Shown here piece by piece: positions 25,234 through 35,263 of a DNA stretch of 64,000 nucleotides. Position numbers and translations under genes: made by a program. The notes under the pieces were generated by a model that was given only the letters and a program-made list of their open reading frames with translations, ran no database searches and was not told the origin of the DNA. The DNA comes from Corallium rubrum (Eukaryota; Cnidaria; Anthozoa; Scleralcyonacea; Coralliidae): NCBI GenBank assembly GCA_964035015.1, contig OZ036003.1:7139754-7203753 (forward strand), given 5' to 3'. The stretch's first letter is position 1. The number at the start of each line of letters is the position of its first letter.

Positions 25234-25806
25234 GTTTTATGTAAATATAATGACCATGTAAATATTGACACTTCTAAATAACCTTGACATTTAGTTTTTA
25301 CTATATATATATATATATATTATATAGTATATAAATTATCTTGCTCATTACTTAATGTGCACTCCACTGACCTATATATAACTGAATGTTTAAAACTGTT
25401 ATATGTAGGTTAGTGATACACACCTGTTACTTAGTATAACATAGTTAGTTATACTCAGTATAACTTAGTTATACTCAGTATAACTTAGTTATACTCAGTA
25501 TAACATAAATTATTTGTTCTTTACTTAGTGTGCACTCCACTGATCTATATATAACGGTGAATCGTCTGTTTGAAACTTTTATGTGTGGGTCAGTGGAGCA
25601 CACCCACTACTTACTTTGTACTATAGCTTATAAATTTGTTCTTTACTTAGTGTGCACTCCACTGACCTATATATGACCGTTATACAACCGTTACATGTGA
25701 GTGGTTGGCTGTGTAGCTGTTATATGTGGGTCAGTGGTACACGCCCATCGTGGAAATCAGCTTTTGTTGACGTTGTAAGCGTGTTTAAATAAAGTTATCT
25801 ATCTAA
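25234..25806 (+). repeat. LINE 3' UTR with tandem ~130-bp units
   Basis: Three diverged repeats start TTAGTGTGCACTCCACTGA or a close variant (about 25352, 25527, 25647). Each ends with TATGTGGGTCAGTG or a variant. TATACTCAGTATAACTTAG is iterated at 25450-25505. The stretch ends AAATAAAGTTATCTATCTAAAA, a plausible poly(A) region of the LINE above. Confidence 0.7.
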
Positions 25807-27149
25807 AACAAGCACTGTGACTTGTTTTTAAAGGAGCAGTGTCACTCGCAAAGCCCACGCAATAATCACGCCACCAACTTGAAAAACTACAGCCTGTAGG
25901 TTTTCAAGTTTGTTGATCCAAGATGGCGGCCGCACTTGGCAGAGCGTATAGGGAAGACGCGATAATTCAGGCCGAAAGAGAAAATACGAGGGATCAAATA
26001 GTTCCCAGAAAGCCTGGAATAGTCCGCACAAACGTATTTACTTATCACTGACTATATTTGAGTCATGGAAAGATGCTAAAATCGTAGCTGGATATGGTCG
26101 TGTAGCGATAGCGACTTCGCAGCCCATCTGTTCTCGTTGGAATACCGTAGAAGGTAAACATCATTTGATTCATTTCTCTGGTTTCTTGTCCGATTTAGAG
26201 CTATTTCCAAGTTATTTCTATGTGCGCAAAAAAGATGTAAACACTCGCATGTAAAGATGTAAATTAAGCTGGTTTTTGCGATTACTGGAAAAGAGCCTTT
26301 ATTCAGATCATTTTCACTCTTCAAGACGGCGTTAACTCGTGAAACGGCGAAACCTGTTAGTTGAGTTGAACTTCAAACTATGCGACACTGAAATCCTTTT
26401 AGACTCTAAACCTTTTGGATGTTAAAAAACATACTTTAAGTATTCAATACTACGTAAAAGGATTCGTGGTTTCTGCTAGATACTGAAGTTTAGACTGCCG
26501 TCGTTGTCCCAGCTTGCTTATATATAAGCTCTCCTGCCTCGTCCCCAGTCGCTTTAGGGAATATAAGAGGGGGCCCAACAGTGGGGCCCAGCGCTGAGGG
26601 GGCGCGAGGGGAAAAAGGGGGGGGGGTGCGCGCAAACAATGACGGGAAGAGCAGAAACCATCAACCATTGCGCGCGCTCTACGCTAGTTCCCTGGCTTCA
26701 CAAACGCGATCGAGTTTCGCTAACATGAGAAATTTAACTTAACAATTATTTAACTAAAAATTATAAGAAGAGCCTGCGGAGGAGACCGTAAGCTCTCTAT
26801 TATTTATTACTGACCTTTCGTCCTGTTGACTCAGGCCTTCGTCAGAGCAAATGAGCAAATGAAATGTCAACATCGTGTTGACTCGACGTCATAACCGAAC
26901 AAAACTCGGAAATAAGTAATCAACGTGTGTGTATATATAGTAAAACTAGAAGTTACTACCGCAAGTGAAGTGCTGCCTCGAAAGGGACAAAAACCTTTAG
27001 CCTACTTCACAGGCAAATATCTGCAGTCTGTGACCAATGTGACACCCCTCTTGCCCACTCCACCCAAGATTTCCAGCTCCACCTGAGATTGCCCACTCCA
27101 CCCGATATTACCTACTCCGCCTAAGATTGCCCACTCCATCCAATTTTTT
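25807..27149. other. Non-coding with one hammerhead-like motif
   Basis: No gene was recognised. The region holds G-rich sequence at 26565-26632 and the motif listed at 26806. Positions 27050-27135 repeat CCACTCCACC(C/T) phrases several times. Confidence 0.5.
26806..26850 (-). ncRNA. Hammerhead-ribozyme-like motif
   Basis: On the minus strand: TTTGCT, CTGACGA (26845-26839), stem II CCUG/CAGG around AGUCAA, GAAA (26819-26816), GGTC, AGTAA. TTGCT and AGTAA pair with one G-U wobble as stem I. The stem II sequence differs from the 20377 motif but keeps pairing. The bases after GAAA (GGUC) are less favourable for the palindromic stem III seen elsewhere. Confidence 0.5.
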
Positions 27150-27450
27150 CATAGATAATGGAAGGGGAACTGGATAGGAAACTTACGAAACCGGAAACGA
27201 TGTTTGCACAACTTGCTATGGTAATTATACGCTTATAAGCGGGCAATACACCTAACGGGTGGTCCCACATGGCTAAAATCAGACACTGCTGAACTTGAGT
27301 GATATTACACTTTTGTCTAATTTCAGCAATAGGTGCATTAGCTGCTTTTAAGTATGTAATTACCATAGCAAGTTGTGCAAACAACGTTTCCGGTTCTTTA
27401 ACCTCGTTTGAAGTTTCCTATCCAGTTCCCCTTCCATATCTATGATTTTT
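27150..27450. mobile_element. ~300-bp MITE
   Basis: The inverted ends share ATGGAAGGGGAACTGGATAG and AGGAAACTT on the left, with the complement at the right (27414-27440). The arms continue through GGAAAC.. TTTGCACAACTTGCTATGG. No coding capacity. Superfamily unknown. Confidence 0.75.
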
Positions 27451-27649
27451 TCTCACCCTCTTCACCATAAGAGCCCACAGAGTTGCCTTCGAAGAAGACT
27501 GGGAATCCAAAAATGTAATATTAATTACAATAGCCAGAGTATTTACACATCTCTTCTATATTTTTTAATTATAAGATTGAAAACAACAAGGGTTTTGACA
27601 GGATATACACACAATTAAATAATGAAACGATCTCTGACCAAATGATTTT

Positions 27650-27690
27650 ATTACGAGCTTTCGGCTACCAGTTTGTAGCCTTCGACGGGT
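27650..27690 (-). ncRNA. Hammerhead-like motif, variant 5' box
   Basis: On the minus strand: CCGTCGA, stem II GGCTAC/GTAGCC (perfect 6 bp), GAAA, GCTC, GTAA. The 5' box is CCGUCGA and not CUGANGA, so catalysis is doubtful. The inverted partner at 29046-29081 keeps the same stem but has CAAA instead of GAAA. Confidence 0.4.
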
Positions 27691-27722
27691 GAAATGAATG
27701 TGGGATAGTGACAAAACAGCGC

Positions 27723-27724
<2 letters not shown>

Positions 27725-27776
<52 letters not shown>
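27725..27776. repeat. (AT)n microsatellite
   Basis: Pure AT dinucleotides. Confidence 0.97.
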
Positions 27777-27779
<3 letters not shown>

Positions 27780-27879
27780 GTTTACAACACGAGCGGCCGT
27801 GTTGTATTGAATTATACAATCACAAGCCGAAGGCGAGTGATTGTATATTCAATACAACAAGGACGCGAGTGTTGTAAAC
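27780..27879. repeat. Loop-conserved interrupted hairpin H1
   Basis: The outer stem is GTTTACAACAC/GTGTTGTAAAC, the middle stem GTTGTATTGAA/TTCAATACAAC and the apical stem TATACAATCAC/GTGATTGTATA. The unpaired parts are GAGCGGCC, AAGCCGAAGGCGA (apical) and AAGGACGCGA. The same unpaired words occur with wholly different stems at 31312-31412 and, in variant form, at 52335-52433. Confidence 0.7.
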
Positions 27880-28057
27880 AACTTGTGAAATGAATAAATA
27901 GTAAAAATCCCTTTGGGATAATCATATTGAGATGCTAATTAGTTACAAGCACAAGTGGTTTGTATGGGGTTTACAGGGGTATACATGTGACGTAATTTCT
28001 GAAATTGGATTGGCTGCAAAACTCATGAATTATTAATGAATTTCACAAATATATATA

Positions 28058-28393
28058 CAGGGTGTATCAAAAAAAAGGCTACCCTTAGAAAATATAATTA
28101 ACATTCTTTTCAAATAACCTATTGTATATTGACAGCCCTGGACACATACGCGTTGCTCTGTGGTCAGTTAACCATTTTTAATCGAACTGATATGAATATA
28201 ATTAACATTTTTATTTCAGTTATGCTCCTTCATACGTTTAGAAGTTATCGTAATTTCCCAGGTGTATACGACCCTTTGTTTTTTACGCATCCGTGACTTC
28301 AGAGGTGTCCAGGGCTGTCAATATACAATAGGTTATTTGAAAAGAATGTTAATTATATTTTCTAAGGGTAGCCTTTTTTTTTTATACACCCTG
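28058..28393. mobile_element. Mariner-like palindromic MITE, copy 1
   Basis: Ends CAGGGTGTATCAAAAAAA and complement, flanked by TA on both sides. The arms are long (GGCTACCCTTAGAAAATATA onward, over 90 bp each), so the element is almost wholly foldback. A near-identical copy is at 58977-59304 and a related one at 45273-45736. The end sequence and TA target are typical of Tc1/mariner. Confidence 0.88.
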
Positions 28394-29013
28394 TACATAC
28401 ATATGATGACGTAATAGCAGCTAGCTGGCATGTATTAATTACTTTGCGTAGGAGAAGCGAGTTATTGTTTTGGTAATGGATTGGTTCTCCTACCGTCCTA
28501 CGCAAGTAATTAGAGAGCTTAAGCATGTTAGGCGTTTTTGAGACACGGTCGGTGACCGGAAGAACAGGAATATAATACAGAACTACTGAACCGCGTGTTC
28601 TTTGAAAAGACTTTTTTACCCATAACAAAGGCTAGGAATAATCACATATCTAAACTGTTAGCTTATATAAGCTTAAAATTCATCTTTATTCCTTTATTTT
28701 ATATTGTAATGTAAATTCAAGTTTCAGTCTGCTTTAAAAGTATGCTTCATTGTAGTAAAACAACGATTACAGGCTTCAACGTTCTAGAAGTTCCCGTCGT
28801 CTCAAGAACGTGAAAATGCTCTCAATGACGTCTTGTGTAGAACGACGATGGCGTTCACTTTGCTCTTGGGATTTTAAATCGCTCATTATCATTGTTTTGA
28901 ATGAAAAATGCTATTGAATTCAATCGCCGTCCGTGGCTCTAAAACGCCTGTATGCTTAAGCTCTCTAATAATACATGCCAGCTAGCTGCTATTACGTCAT
29001 CATATGTAGAAAT
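28394..29013. mobile_element. Foldback element with GACACGGNCGGTG inner arm
   Basis: Outer arms 28394-28440 and 28967-29013 (CATATGATGACGTAATAGCA and complement) enclose inner arms at about 28509-28553 and 28928-28971 (AGAGAGCTTAAGCATGTTAG; GGCGTTTTTGAGACACGG). A deleted copy of the inner element lies at 32103-32240. Related internal sequence occurs at 13921 and 48755. No coding capacity. Confidence 0.65.
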
Positions 29014-29125
29014 ATGCGCGCTGTTTTATCCCACCTTTATTTCACCCGTCGAAGGCTACAGACTGGTAGCCCAAAGCTCGTAATAAAATCATTTGGTCAG
29101 AGAACGTTTCTTTTATTTCATTATG

Positions 29126-30131
29126 TCTTTGCCTGGCCGCGCCTCCTCTATATGTTTATGTATTTTTAGTAATACTACAAATTCTCGCTTTATTGCAATT
29201 TGTCACCATACAAACGTTCAAAGAGTTATTAGTCTAGTTTTTTTCTAAGCTCTAACCTAGAATAGAGTTTTCCTAAGTACCAACAACTTACAACAGCTTA
29301 TATACAGCAAGAATTGAGAAAACACAAAAGTATTCATGTCACAGTTAAGTGGGCACCATGGCATTAGCATTTCTTAATTCCCTTTTTAAGCCGCGTATGC
29401 CCTTTTTTGACATTCGACATGATTTAAGTTGAGATTCAACACTTTGTAACTGAAGCCTATAGTATACTGTATCTGACCTGAAATCGTCGACGCAAACTTT
29501 AAGATTCTTTCACAAAAGAACTCCTTAATGGCTTACTGCGACCCAACAAGTATTTTATTAAGACTGTTAAATTACGATCATTTTTTAATAAGCTTTAAAC
29601 TAACACTCTGTAACTCAAGAACTTATATTGTATCTAACCTGAGATTTTGGACCCAAACTTCAAGATAAGTAATTAACAATCCTTTCACAATTCACACTGA
29701 ATAACTCCTTCAATGGCTCTCCTTGTTGTTTGTGTTCCACACAACTATGACGGTAACTAGCTGCAAACTTGTGAAAGTGGAGGCGCTGCGACAGTATACA
29801 TCGGAAGGAAAACTATTTAAGAACAATAAGGTGGTCTTCACCCAGCATTGTAGATCTTGCCTAATTCCCTCCCATGCATCGTTCATGTGCGTCACTCTCA
29901 GGCTTCCGTTTGGCGGTTTGTGGTTCTAATTCGCACACAATTGACACAAGACGGAACAATGACGGAACTGAGAGAGGAAAGAAATCAATCTGAAATCATT
30001 TTATTCTAACGAATGATATATACCTTATTATTTAACCAAGGAATGTATACATGTATATGCTAATAAACCCAATTCTCTCCTGGCATTACCACCTTAATGT
30101 ATGCAGAACTCGCGATCAAGCTCTCGGCAAC
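29126..30131. other. Non-coding, nothing recognised
   Basis: No gene was recognised. Overlapping 60-70 codon frames on both strands around 29710-29930 have no family resemblance. Confidence 0.45.
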
Positions 30132-30310
30132 GGCCTCCGTGGCTCAGTGGTCAGAGCATTGCACAAGAATCGCAAGGTCGTGGGTTCAATTCCTGCTGGA
30201 AGGCCTGTGTAGTTGCGTTTTTCGCAACTGGTCCCAGTTTGGTCTTAAAATGTATATATTCTACACTCGAATTTTCCTTCACCTAAAATCCCTAGAATAT
30301 GCTATATAGG
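30132..30310 (+). repeat. tRNA-derived SINE
   Basis: The head 30132-30205 folds as a tRNA: acceptor GGCCTCC/GGAAGGCC, D-arm with GGCTCAGTGGTCAGAGC (A box) and T-arm GTGGGTTCAATTCC (B box). The anticodon loop lacks the usual T before the anticodon, so it is not a functional tRNA. The body has GTTGCGTTTTTCGCAACTGG and CCCAGTTTGGTCTTAAAATG, shared with 16033-16205 and 39826-39893. Confidence 0.8.
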
Positions 30311-30351
30311 TCGGGTATAAGAATTAACCTAAGCTAAGACTAACTGGGGAA

Positions 30352-30655
30352 AACATAAATTAATTTATCGCGCTCTCAACGATTTTAACAATTTAACTCC
30401 TGACTTTCATGACATTGAGTCACTATCATTGTTCAAACTTAACTTGTCAAATTATCTTCTTAATTGCTACTATATGTAATCATATCTATTTTTTTTTTAC
30501 TATCTTATATTTACTTATTTCATTTATGTTACAGGGCCCCATTGAAAAACACTTCGGTGACATGGGCTCCCTGTTAAAATATTGTTATTGATTATTATTA
30601 TTATTGTCATAAAGTTGTATTTTATCATTGCCACAAAATGCCTGGTCAGGCGTTT
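30352..30655 (+). pseudogene. LINE C-terminal tail and 3' UTR
   Basis: An open frame from 30352 ends at a TAA near 30477-30479: YRALNDFNNLTPDFHDIES and LSLFKLNLSNYLLN, the usual last residues of a LINE protein. It is followed by CAGGGCCCCATTGAAAAACA, GACATGGGCTCCCTG and an ATT-rich end, a standard invertebrate LINE 3' UTR. The copy is truncated to its last ~40 codons. Confidence 0.75.
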
Positions 30656-31012
30656 ATATAGAGGGTCCACAGTAAGTTTCGGGGACGGTCCGCAGTAGGA
30701 TCGGGACGCGGGATAACAATTATTTTGACAACGACAAAAGGTATACATGTAAGAGAAAAAATAGTCGGGATTCGGGATTTCAAAAAAAGACGGGAAACGA
30801 TATTTGGAAATATTTGCTGTCGTGATTCGGGGAAATATTAAAGAGAATCAATTGAACAATGGGATTCTGAATTTTTAAATAACGAAGACGTTGGTCGGGA
30901 TTGGATCAGCTAACCAAAGTACTTGTCGGGTTACGGGAAGGGTAGCAAATAATCGAGTGGGAGTGGGACGTCGACTCGGGATTTAAGAAGCCTATTGCGG
31001 ACCCTCTTTATA
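30656..31012. mobile_element. ~355-bp MITE within another repeat
   Basis: Ends TAGAGGGTCCACAGT and GCGGACCCTCTTTA are inverted. It separates GCCTGGTCAGGCGTTTA (left) from TACTCGGGCTACTGCATG (right). At 9803-9838 these two parts are joined, as GCCTGATCAGGCGTTAACTC and then GGGCTACTGCATG. The insertion point is thus visible by comparison, and a TA-type target duplication is likely. Confidence 0.75.
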
Positions 31013-31311
31013 CTCGGGCTACTGCATGCTTGTTTGATTATACCCGGAGTTACCCGAGTTGTGGTGAACACACAGAGGTGCTTGTGAAAGAATACTGAAG
31101 TTTTAAATGGCGAATAAATGAAAATATAATAAGAGTTGACCCAGGTAACTGAGCTAACTCATTTGATTACTGGATCGTAACTATATATACTGTAGTTTTA
31201 AACTCACGTAAACTATAAATTTGCAAAACAGAATTGATTTAGTTTAGATTTGAACAAACCTTAATGACGATTCAAACCTCTACCAGCGAACGTAACACGG
31301 CTAAGCCGTTA

Positions 31312-31412
31312 TTACAATACGAGCGGCCGAACTGTATGGACATCTACAACTTGAGCCGAACGGGCGAGCCGTTGTAAATCCCGTAAAGTTCGGACGCGAA
31401 TATATATTGTAT
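31312..31412. repeat. Loop-conserved interrupted hairpin H2
   Basis: The unpaired words GAGCGGCCGAAC, TTGAGCCGAACGGGCGAGCC and CGGACGCGA correspond to those of H1. The stems (TTACAATA/TATTGTA; AACTGTATGG-like; ATCTACAAC/GTTGTAAAT) are unrelated in sequence to H1. Pairing is imperfect in the middle stem. Confidence 0.5.
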
Positions 31413-31822
31413 ATGACTTATCCAATTCACACATCTAACCTTTTTTTAACATCAACAATCTTTGAGATATAAGTTATTTAAGCTGAGAAAATCGATCGGA
31501 AAGTTTATGTATATCGAATTTGTATCCGATTTACAACATTTATTTTTTGAATTTTCGTCATGAATTATTAATAAATACGACGAGCATTAAATATAGTAAT
31601 CTGACATCTGTACACAAAAATCTAAAGATATTTGTCATGATAGACAATGTCTATGATAAGGCAAAAGTAAAAACACAATCTCTAATCATAGACAAACACA
31701 ATTCTCGAGACATAAAAAAAATATATTATAGTTCAGTTTGAAATATATGAATTACCTACAGCGGAACGGCCGGAACCAGAAATAATGTATTCAATGTCAA
31801 TGAAAACAACTTTTATGTATGT
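31413..31822. other. Non-coding, dispersed fragment
   Basis: Positions 31480-31580 share GAGAAAATCGATCGGAAAGT, TTTACAACATTTATT and GAATTATTAATAAA with 42930-43015 and partly with 52850-52870. No gene was seen. Confidence 0.45.
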
Positions 31823-32070
31823 TCAGGGGCTGGTTGTACCAATTTCGTATTCACTATAGATAATAAGATATATTAACAGATTGATCTGTGGCTGATAAAA
31901 TTCATTCACCGGATATTTTTCGATAAGTCTGTGATATAGGTCTTTAGCATCGTACAACCGCAATTCGACCGCAAAGGGCATAGAACCCCATGCAGTGAGA
32001 CCAAAATCGGCAGTGAAGTTCAAAGCGCAAAGGCCGACCGGAAGCATGGACATATAGTACCGGAAGGAAA
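31823..32070 (-). pseudogene. Possible exon relic, weakly acyl-CoA synthetase-like
   Basis: On the minus strand a splice-acceptor-like CATATTTTTCACAG precedes an open frame of about 82 codons ending at 31823. The segment ADFGLTAWGSMPFAVELRLY, followed by DAKDLYHRLIEKYPVNEFYQ, faintly resembles the part of medium-chain acyl-CoA synthetases with a SDTGW..W..LF..W motif and a later LEKYPIT.F..PPT motif. The expected catalytic surroundings are missing and the frame ends at once, so at best it is a decayed duplicated exon. It could equally be chance. I cannot name a neighbour that belongs to the same gene. Confidence 0.22.
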
Positions 32071-32102
32071 CTGTGAAAAATATGCAAGTTGCAACGTCGA
32101 AA

Positions 32103-32240
32103 AATAGAGAGCTTGAGCATATTAGGCGTTTTTGAGACACGGACGGTGACTGGAAGAACAGCTTATTATCATTGTTTTGAATGAAAAATGCTATAACATT
32201 AAAACGCCGTCCGTGACTGTAAAACGCAGCCGAAAGCTAA
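32103..32240. mobile_element. Deleted MITE of the 28509 family
   Basis: It starts AGAGAGCTTGAGCATATTAG, GGCGTTTTTGAGACACGG and ends CCGTCCGTGACTGTAAAACG, matching the inner arms at 28509-28971 with most of the middle lost. Confidence 0.7.
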
Positions 32241-32697
32241 ACTCGACGGACCTATGTAATCGAGTGAAATGCCCAATATTACTTCTAATGGACCTAATAT
32301 ATAGATAGCTGGGGTGATTAAATCTCAGTTCCCAACCGACCAACGCATGATAGATGTGTTGCGTAATTCACTCCGCGATCGTGAACTCACGCTCTTCGCT
32401 GATTCGGTTGCTCAAGAACAAACTGGGGCTATATCTTTCACAATCTGTGACTTTATTTATCTTTAATTTCTTACATTTAACTACACCGCACGATTACCAC
32501 ACGACTACACACGTTGACGGTCTATAAACACACATTAAAATTACACATATATACTATAACACTAATTATTGCCGGGCGCATAGCGGAAACCGCACCTTAC
32601 ATTGTTCTTTCTTCCTATATATCAACAAGTCATTGTTTTATGCAAAAATGCTGGCTAATATTACCAACACTGCTTGATAATAAATGAGGGTATGCAA
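32241..32697. other. Non-coding, nothing recognised
   Basis: No gene or repeat recognised. The right edge supplies the TA target of the next element. Confidence 0.5.
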
Positions 32698-32699
32698 TA

Positions 32700-33614
32700 C
32701 CGTAATTATTCGAATAAACGCCTCCCTCGAATAAACGCCGCCCTCGAATAAACGCCGCAGGGACAAGCAATAATATTATTAAACGCCGCCCTCGAATAAA
32801 CGCCGCCCTCGAATAAACGCCGCAGGGACAAGCAATAATATTATTAAACGCCTCCCTCGAATAAACGCCGCCCTCGAATAAACGCCGCAGGGACAAGCAA
32901 AAATATTATTAAACGCCGCCCTCGAATAAACGCCGCACCTGAAGCGCCAAAAATTTAATAAACGCCGCGGCGTTTATTCGGTACTTATCTTTAAAAAATA
33001 AGACAACATTAAATCTAAAGCAGTCTTGGATATTTATTCTTCTCGATTACAATGTTATTTAGTTCAAAGTGGCTATACTTCATAGCTTTGCTACTTAGTT
33101 CTCTCTCTAAAACTTCTGCTATGCGCAGTTCCGTGGTGACAGCCGAGAATTTTGCCGGTACAACTACAGTTGACGGCTCAGAAGATGATGCGATTCACTG
33201 TTTCAAGGAGGGACAGCCGTGCAACACTGGACAAGCCGTCCTGAAATCACAACTGGATATTCTCGACGAGCCAGAAACGAATCCTTTCGACACTGAAGAA
33301 TACACGTCTTCCGATGTTGAAGAGGCATGCCCTACTATTCAGCTGTTAGACTCGGACCACGAAGGAGACAGTGACATTGAAATAGAATGAACTTAGTCAT
33401 TATATAAGACAGTGAACAGTTCAATTTTCATATATATTTATATATATTTAAAAGACATATGAATTTTATTCTTAGTTTTTTAATAAATTCACAGTTGTTG
33501 TTACAAAATTTGCAATAAACGCCGCCCTCGAATAAACGCCGCCCTCGAATAAACGCCGCACCTGAAGCGCCAAAAATTTAATAAACGCCGCGGCGTTTAT
33601 TCGAATAATTACGG
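32700..33614 (+). mobile_element. Pogo/Tigger-like deletion derivative, TA target
   Basis: Ends CCGTAATTATTCGAATAAACG (left) and its complement (right, to 33614) are flanked by TA. The left end carries an expanded array of CCCTCGAATAAACGCCGC words with a ~65-bp higher unit that includes GGGACAAGCAATAATATTAT (32724-32960). The right end has only two such words. The interior holds the C-terminal piece of a transposase (33052-33390), so this is an internally deleted copy of a larger element. TA duplication and the acidic transposase tail indicate the pogo branch of Tc1/mariner. Confidence 0.82.
33052..33390 (+). pseudogene. Transposase C-terminal remnant (pogo-like)
   Basis: The 112-residue frame has TTTVDGSEDDAIHCF followed by acidic blocks DILDEPETNPFDTEEYTSSD and LLDSDHEGDSDIEIE at the end. 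Pogo/Tigger transposases typically finish with an LDG.EDD-type block and an acidic tail after the DDE domain. No DDE domain is present here. The first 24 residues are hydrophobic (LYFIALLLSSLS) and mimic a signal peptide, but this part probably derives from non-coding or differently framed sequence at a deletion junction. No function is expected. Confidence 0.6.
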
Positions 33615-33616
33615 TA

Positions 33617-34116
33617 ACCAAGGTTAACAGCCAAGGAACGGTGCGCGAGGTGCATTGGCCAGCAAGGAGTCATTACGCCTTTGTCGGCATACTGGCTATT
33701 TGAGGAAAACATTAACAGTGAACATATTTGCATCCCACCATCCCACCCCTAATCAATCAAAGCAAATAATTGCAATTTCCACCGAAAGTATTTTCGGTGT
33801 GATAGGTGCAGACATGCAATGGTTGTCACGTCAAGGATGGAATTCGACTACACGTAGTGTGGGGACCTGAATCCAAGTAACAACAAATCGCAGCATATCT
33901 TGTAGTCATGTCTGCACCTAACCATCCACAAGGGTAAGTGTAGTGACTGAAGATGTTAATCAGAATGATGGCTAATGTCGGATTTATGTAATTTTGGCGG
34001 AACAAGATGTTCGTCAGGCTCAAATGCTCTGAGCACCACCTGCAACCTTCCGGGTGACCGCGGTTAGACTCATCAGTAGCGTTGGCGTGAATTCTCTGTA
34101 TAATTTTACGCCGTGG
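33617..34116. other. Non-coding, small inverted repeat
   Basis: Positions 33790-33818 (GATAGGTGCAGACATGC) and 33901-33925 (GTCATGTCTGCACCTAACC) are inverted, suggesting a short foldback. Positions 34020-34075 include GCACCACCTGCAACCTTCCGG, similar to 23676. No gene. Confidence 0.45.
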
Positions 34117-34739
34117 TTATAGTTCCGACACCGGATCTTTAGGTTCGATGGCTATAGATCCGACATTGACTGATAACGCGTGCGCAATAACAGTTTATTT
34201 TGAACTTAGTGCTTGTTGAATCTTTTCAAAAGCAAACACAAGACCCGACATCATTCAGAGTAATTCAGTCTTTTGAGTTTTGACCAAAAGGTTAGAAAGA
34301 AAATTTAACTGGCGTGGAAAATTTATTCATATTGATGTTTCTCGTGTGAAAGATGCCTTGTCGTTGACATTCTGAATCTCAGTCTTTCAGTCTCTCAAAT
34401 GATTACAGTTTAAAAGATAGTTTCGATATTTGACAGAACCTAGTCTGATTCAAAGCAGAAAACGAAATCTACAGATTGACCAACTTAAATTCAATCACAG
34501 CCGTAAGTTCGTCAGTTCGGTAACCGCGTTAATCTTCCCGTTTCTATATTTCTATAACCGCTGCACTTGTCTACGATGTCTTGATGATCTAAGACTAACT
34601 GAGTGATAATGTCGGACCCTGTGCTGTTGTTGGAAAAATCCGACGAGCACCAAGTATAAAATAAACGGTATTGCGCACGCGTTATGTCAACGTCGGATCT
34701 ATAGCCATCGAACCTAAAGATCCGGTGTCGGAACTATAA
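34117..34739. mobile_element. 623-bp MITE with ~85-bp inverted ends
   Basis: The inverted ends read TTATAGTTCCGACACCGG, ATCTTTAGGTTCGATGGC, TATAGATCCGAC and TAACGCGTGCGCAATA, nearly identical at both sides. No coding capacity. No clear target duplication. Confidence 0.85.
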
Positions 34740-34741
34740 TG

Positions 34742-35221
34742 CCGGTACAATTTGAAAACGGAACAAAATCATGACGTTTTGAGACCTTGCGTTTACACGA
34801 TACTGGCAAAAAAATGACATGAAAATGGCACAAAATGAAGACGTGTTCCTTGACGTCAGAATACAACGGTTTGATGACCGTCATCACGATATTGCAGCAT
34901 GGCGTGCACCTTACGTCATTGTAGCCATGTTGGATGAATTTGACAAAAGTCAGTTTCATCTGCATGCAATTATAATTTAATCCAACATGGCGAAAATATA
35001 TTTGTCCTTCTGATATCAAGAGATTGGAGGGATTGGTCTGTTGAAAATTAACCACAGTATTCCGGTCAGTATTCCGGTTTACAAAGCTTTCTCAATTCTC
35101 ATTGGAGGAGAACAGTCACATGCCAACCGTATTAAATTATACCGGTATCGTGTAAACGTGAGACTTTGTGGCCTTTATTTACACACCGGCATGATTTTGT
35201 TCCCTTCGAATTGTACCGGCA
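34742..35221. mobile_element. ~480-bp MITE adjoining the previous one
   Basis: Left end GCCGGTACAATTTGAAAACG followed by GAACAAAATCATG; right end is the complement (CATGATTTTGTTCCC to TTGTACCGGC). A second internal copy of ACCGGTATCGTGTAAACG occurs near 35141. No coding capacity. Confidence 0.7.
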
Positions 35222-35263
35222 TCGTGTAAATGGGGTCTTAATCCTTATATCTTAAATCTAACT

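Larger units (their letters stand above)
27606..29125. repeat. Nested inverted-repeat complex with hammerhead-like arms
   Basis: Outer arms at about 27606-27725 and 29015-29125 are inverted copies (TTGGTC..AAAATGATTT; AGCTTTCGG or AAGCTCG; CACCCGTCGAAGGC; GGGATA.. AACAGCGCG). Inside lie an AT array, a loop-conserved hairpin, a mariner-like MITE (28058-28393) and another foldback (28394-29013). Inverted terminal repeats of this kind are typical of Penelope-like retroelement copies, later invaded by other elements. Confidence 0.6.

Noticed and set aside
33052..33390. Small secreted protein with signal peptide
   Set aside because: The hydrophobic start fits a signal peptide, but the frame lies inside a pogo-like element and the remainder matches a transposase tail.
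34714..35055. 113-codon minus-strand frame
   Set aside because: Crosses the inverted ends of two MITEs and their boundary.
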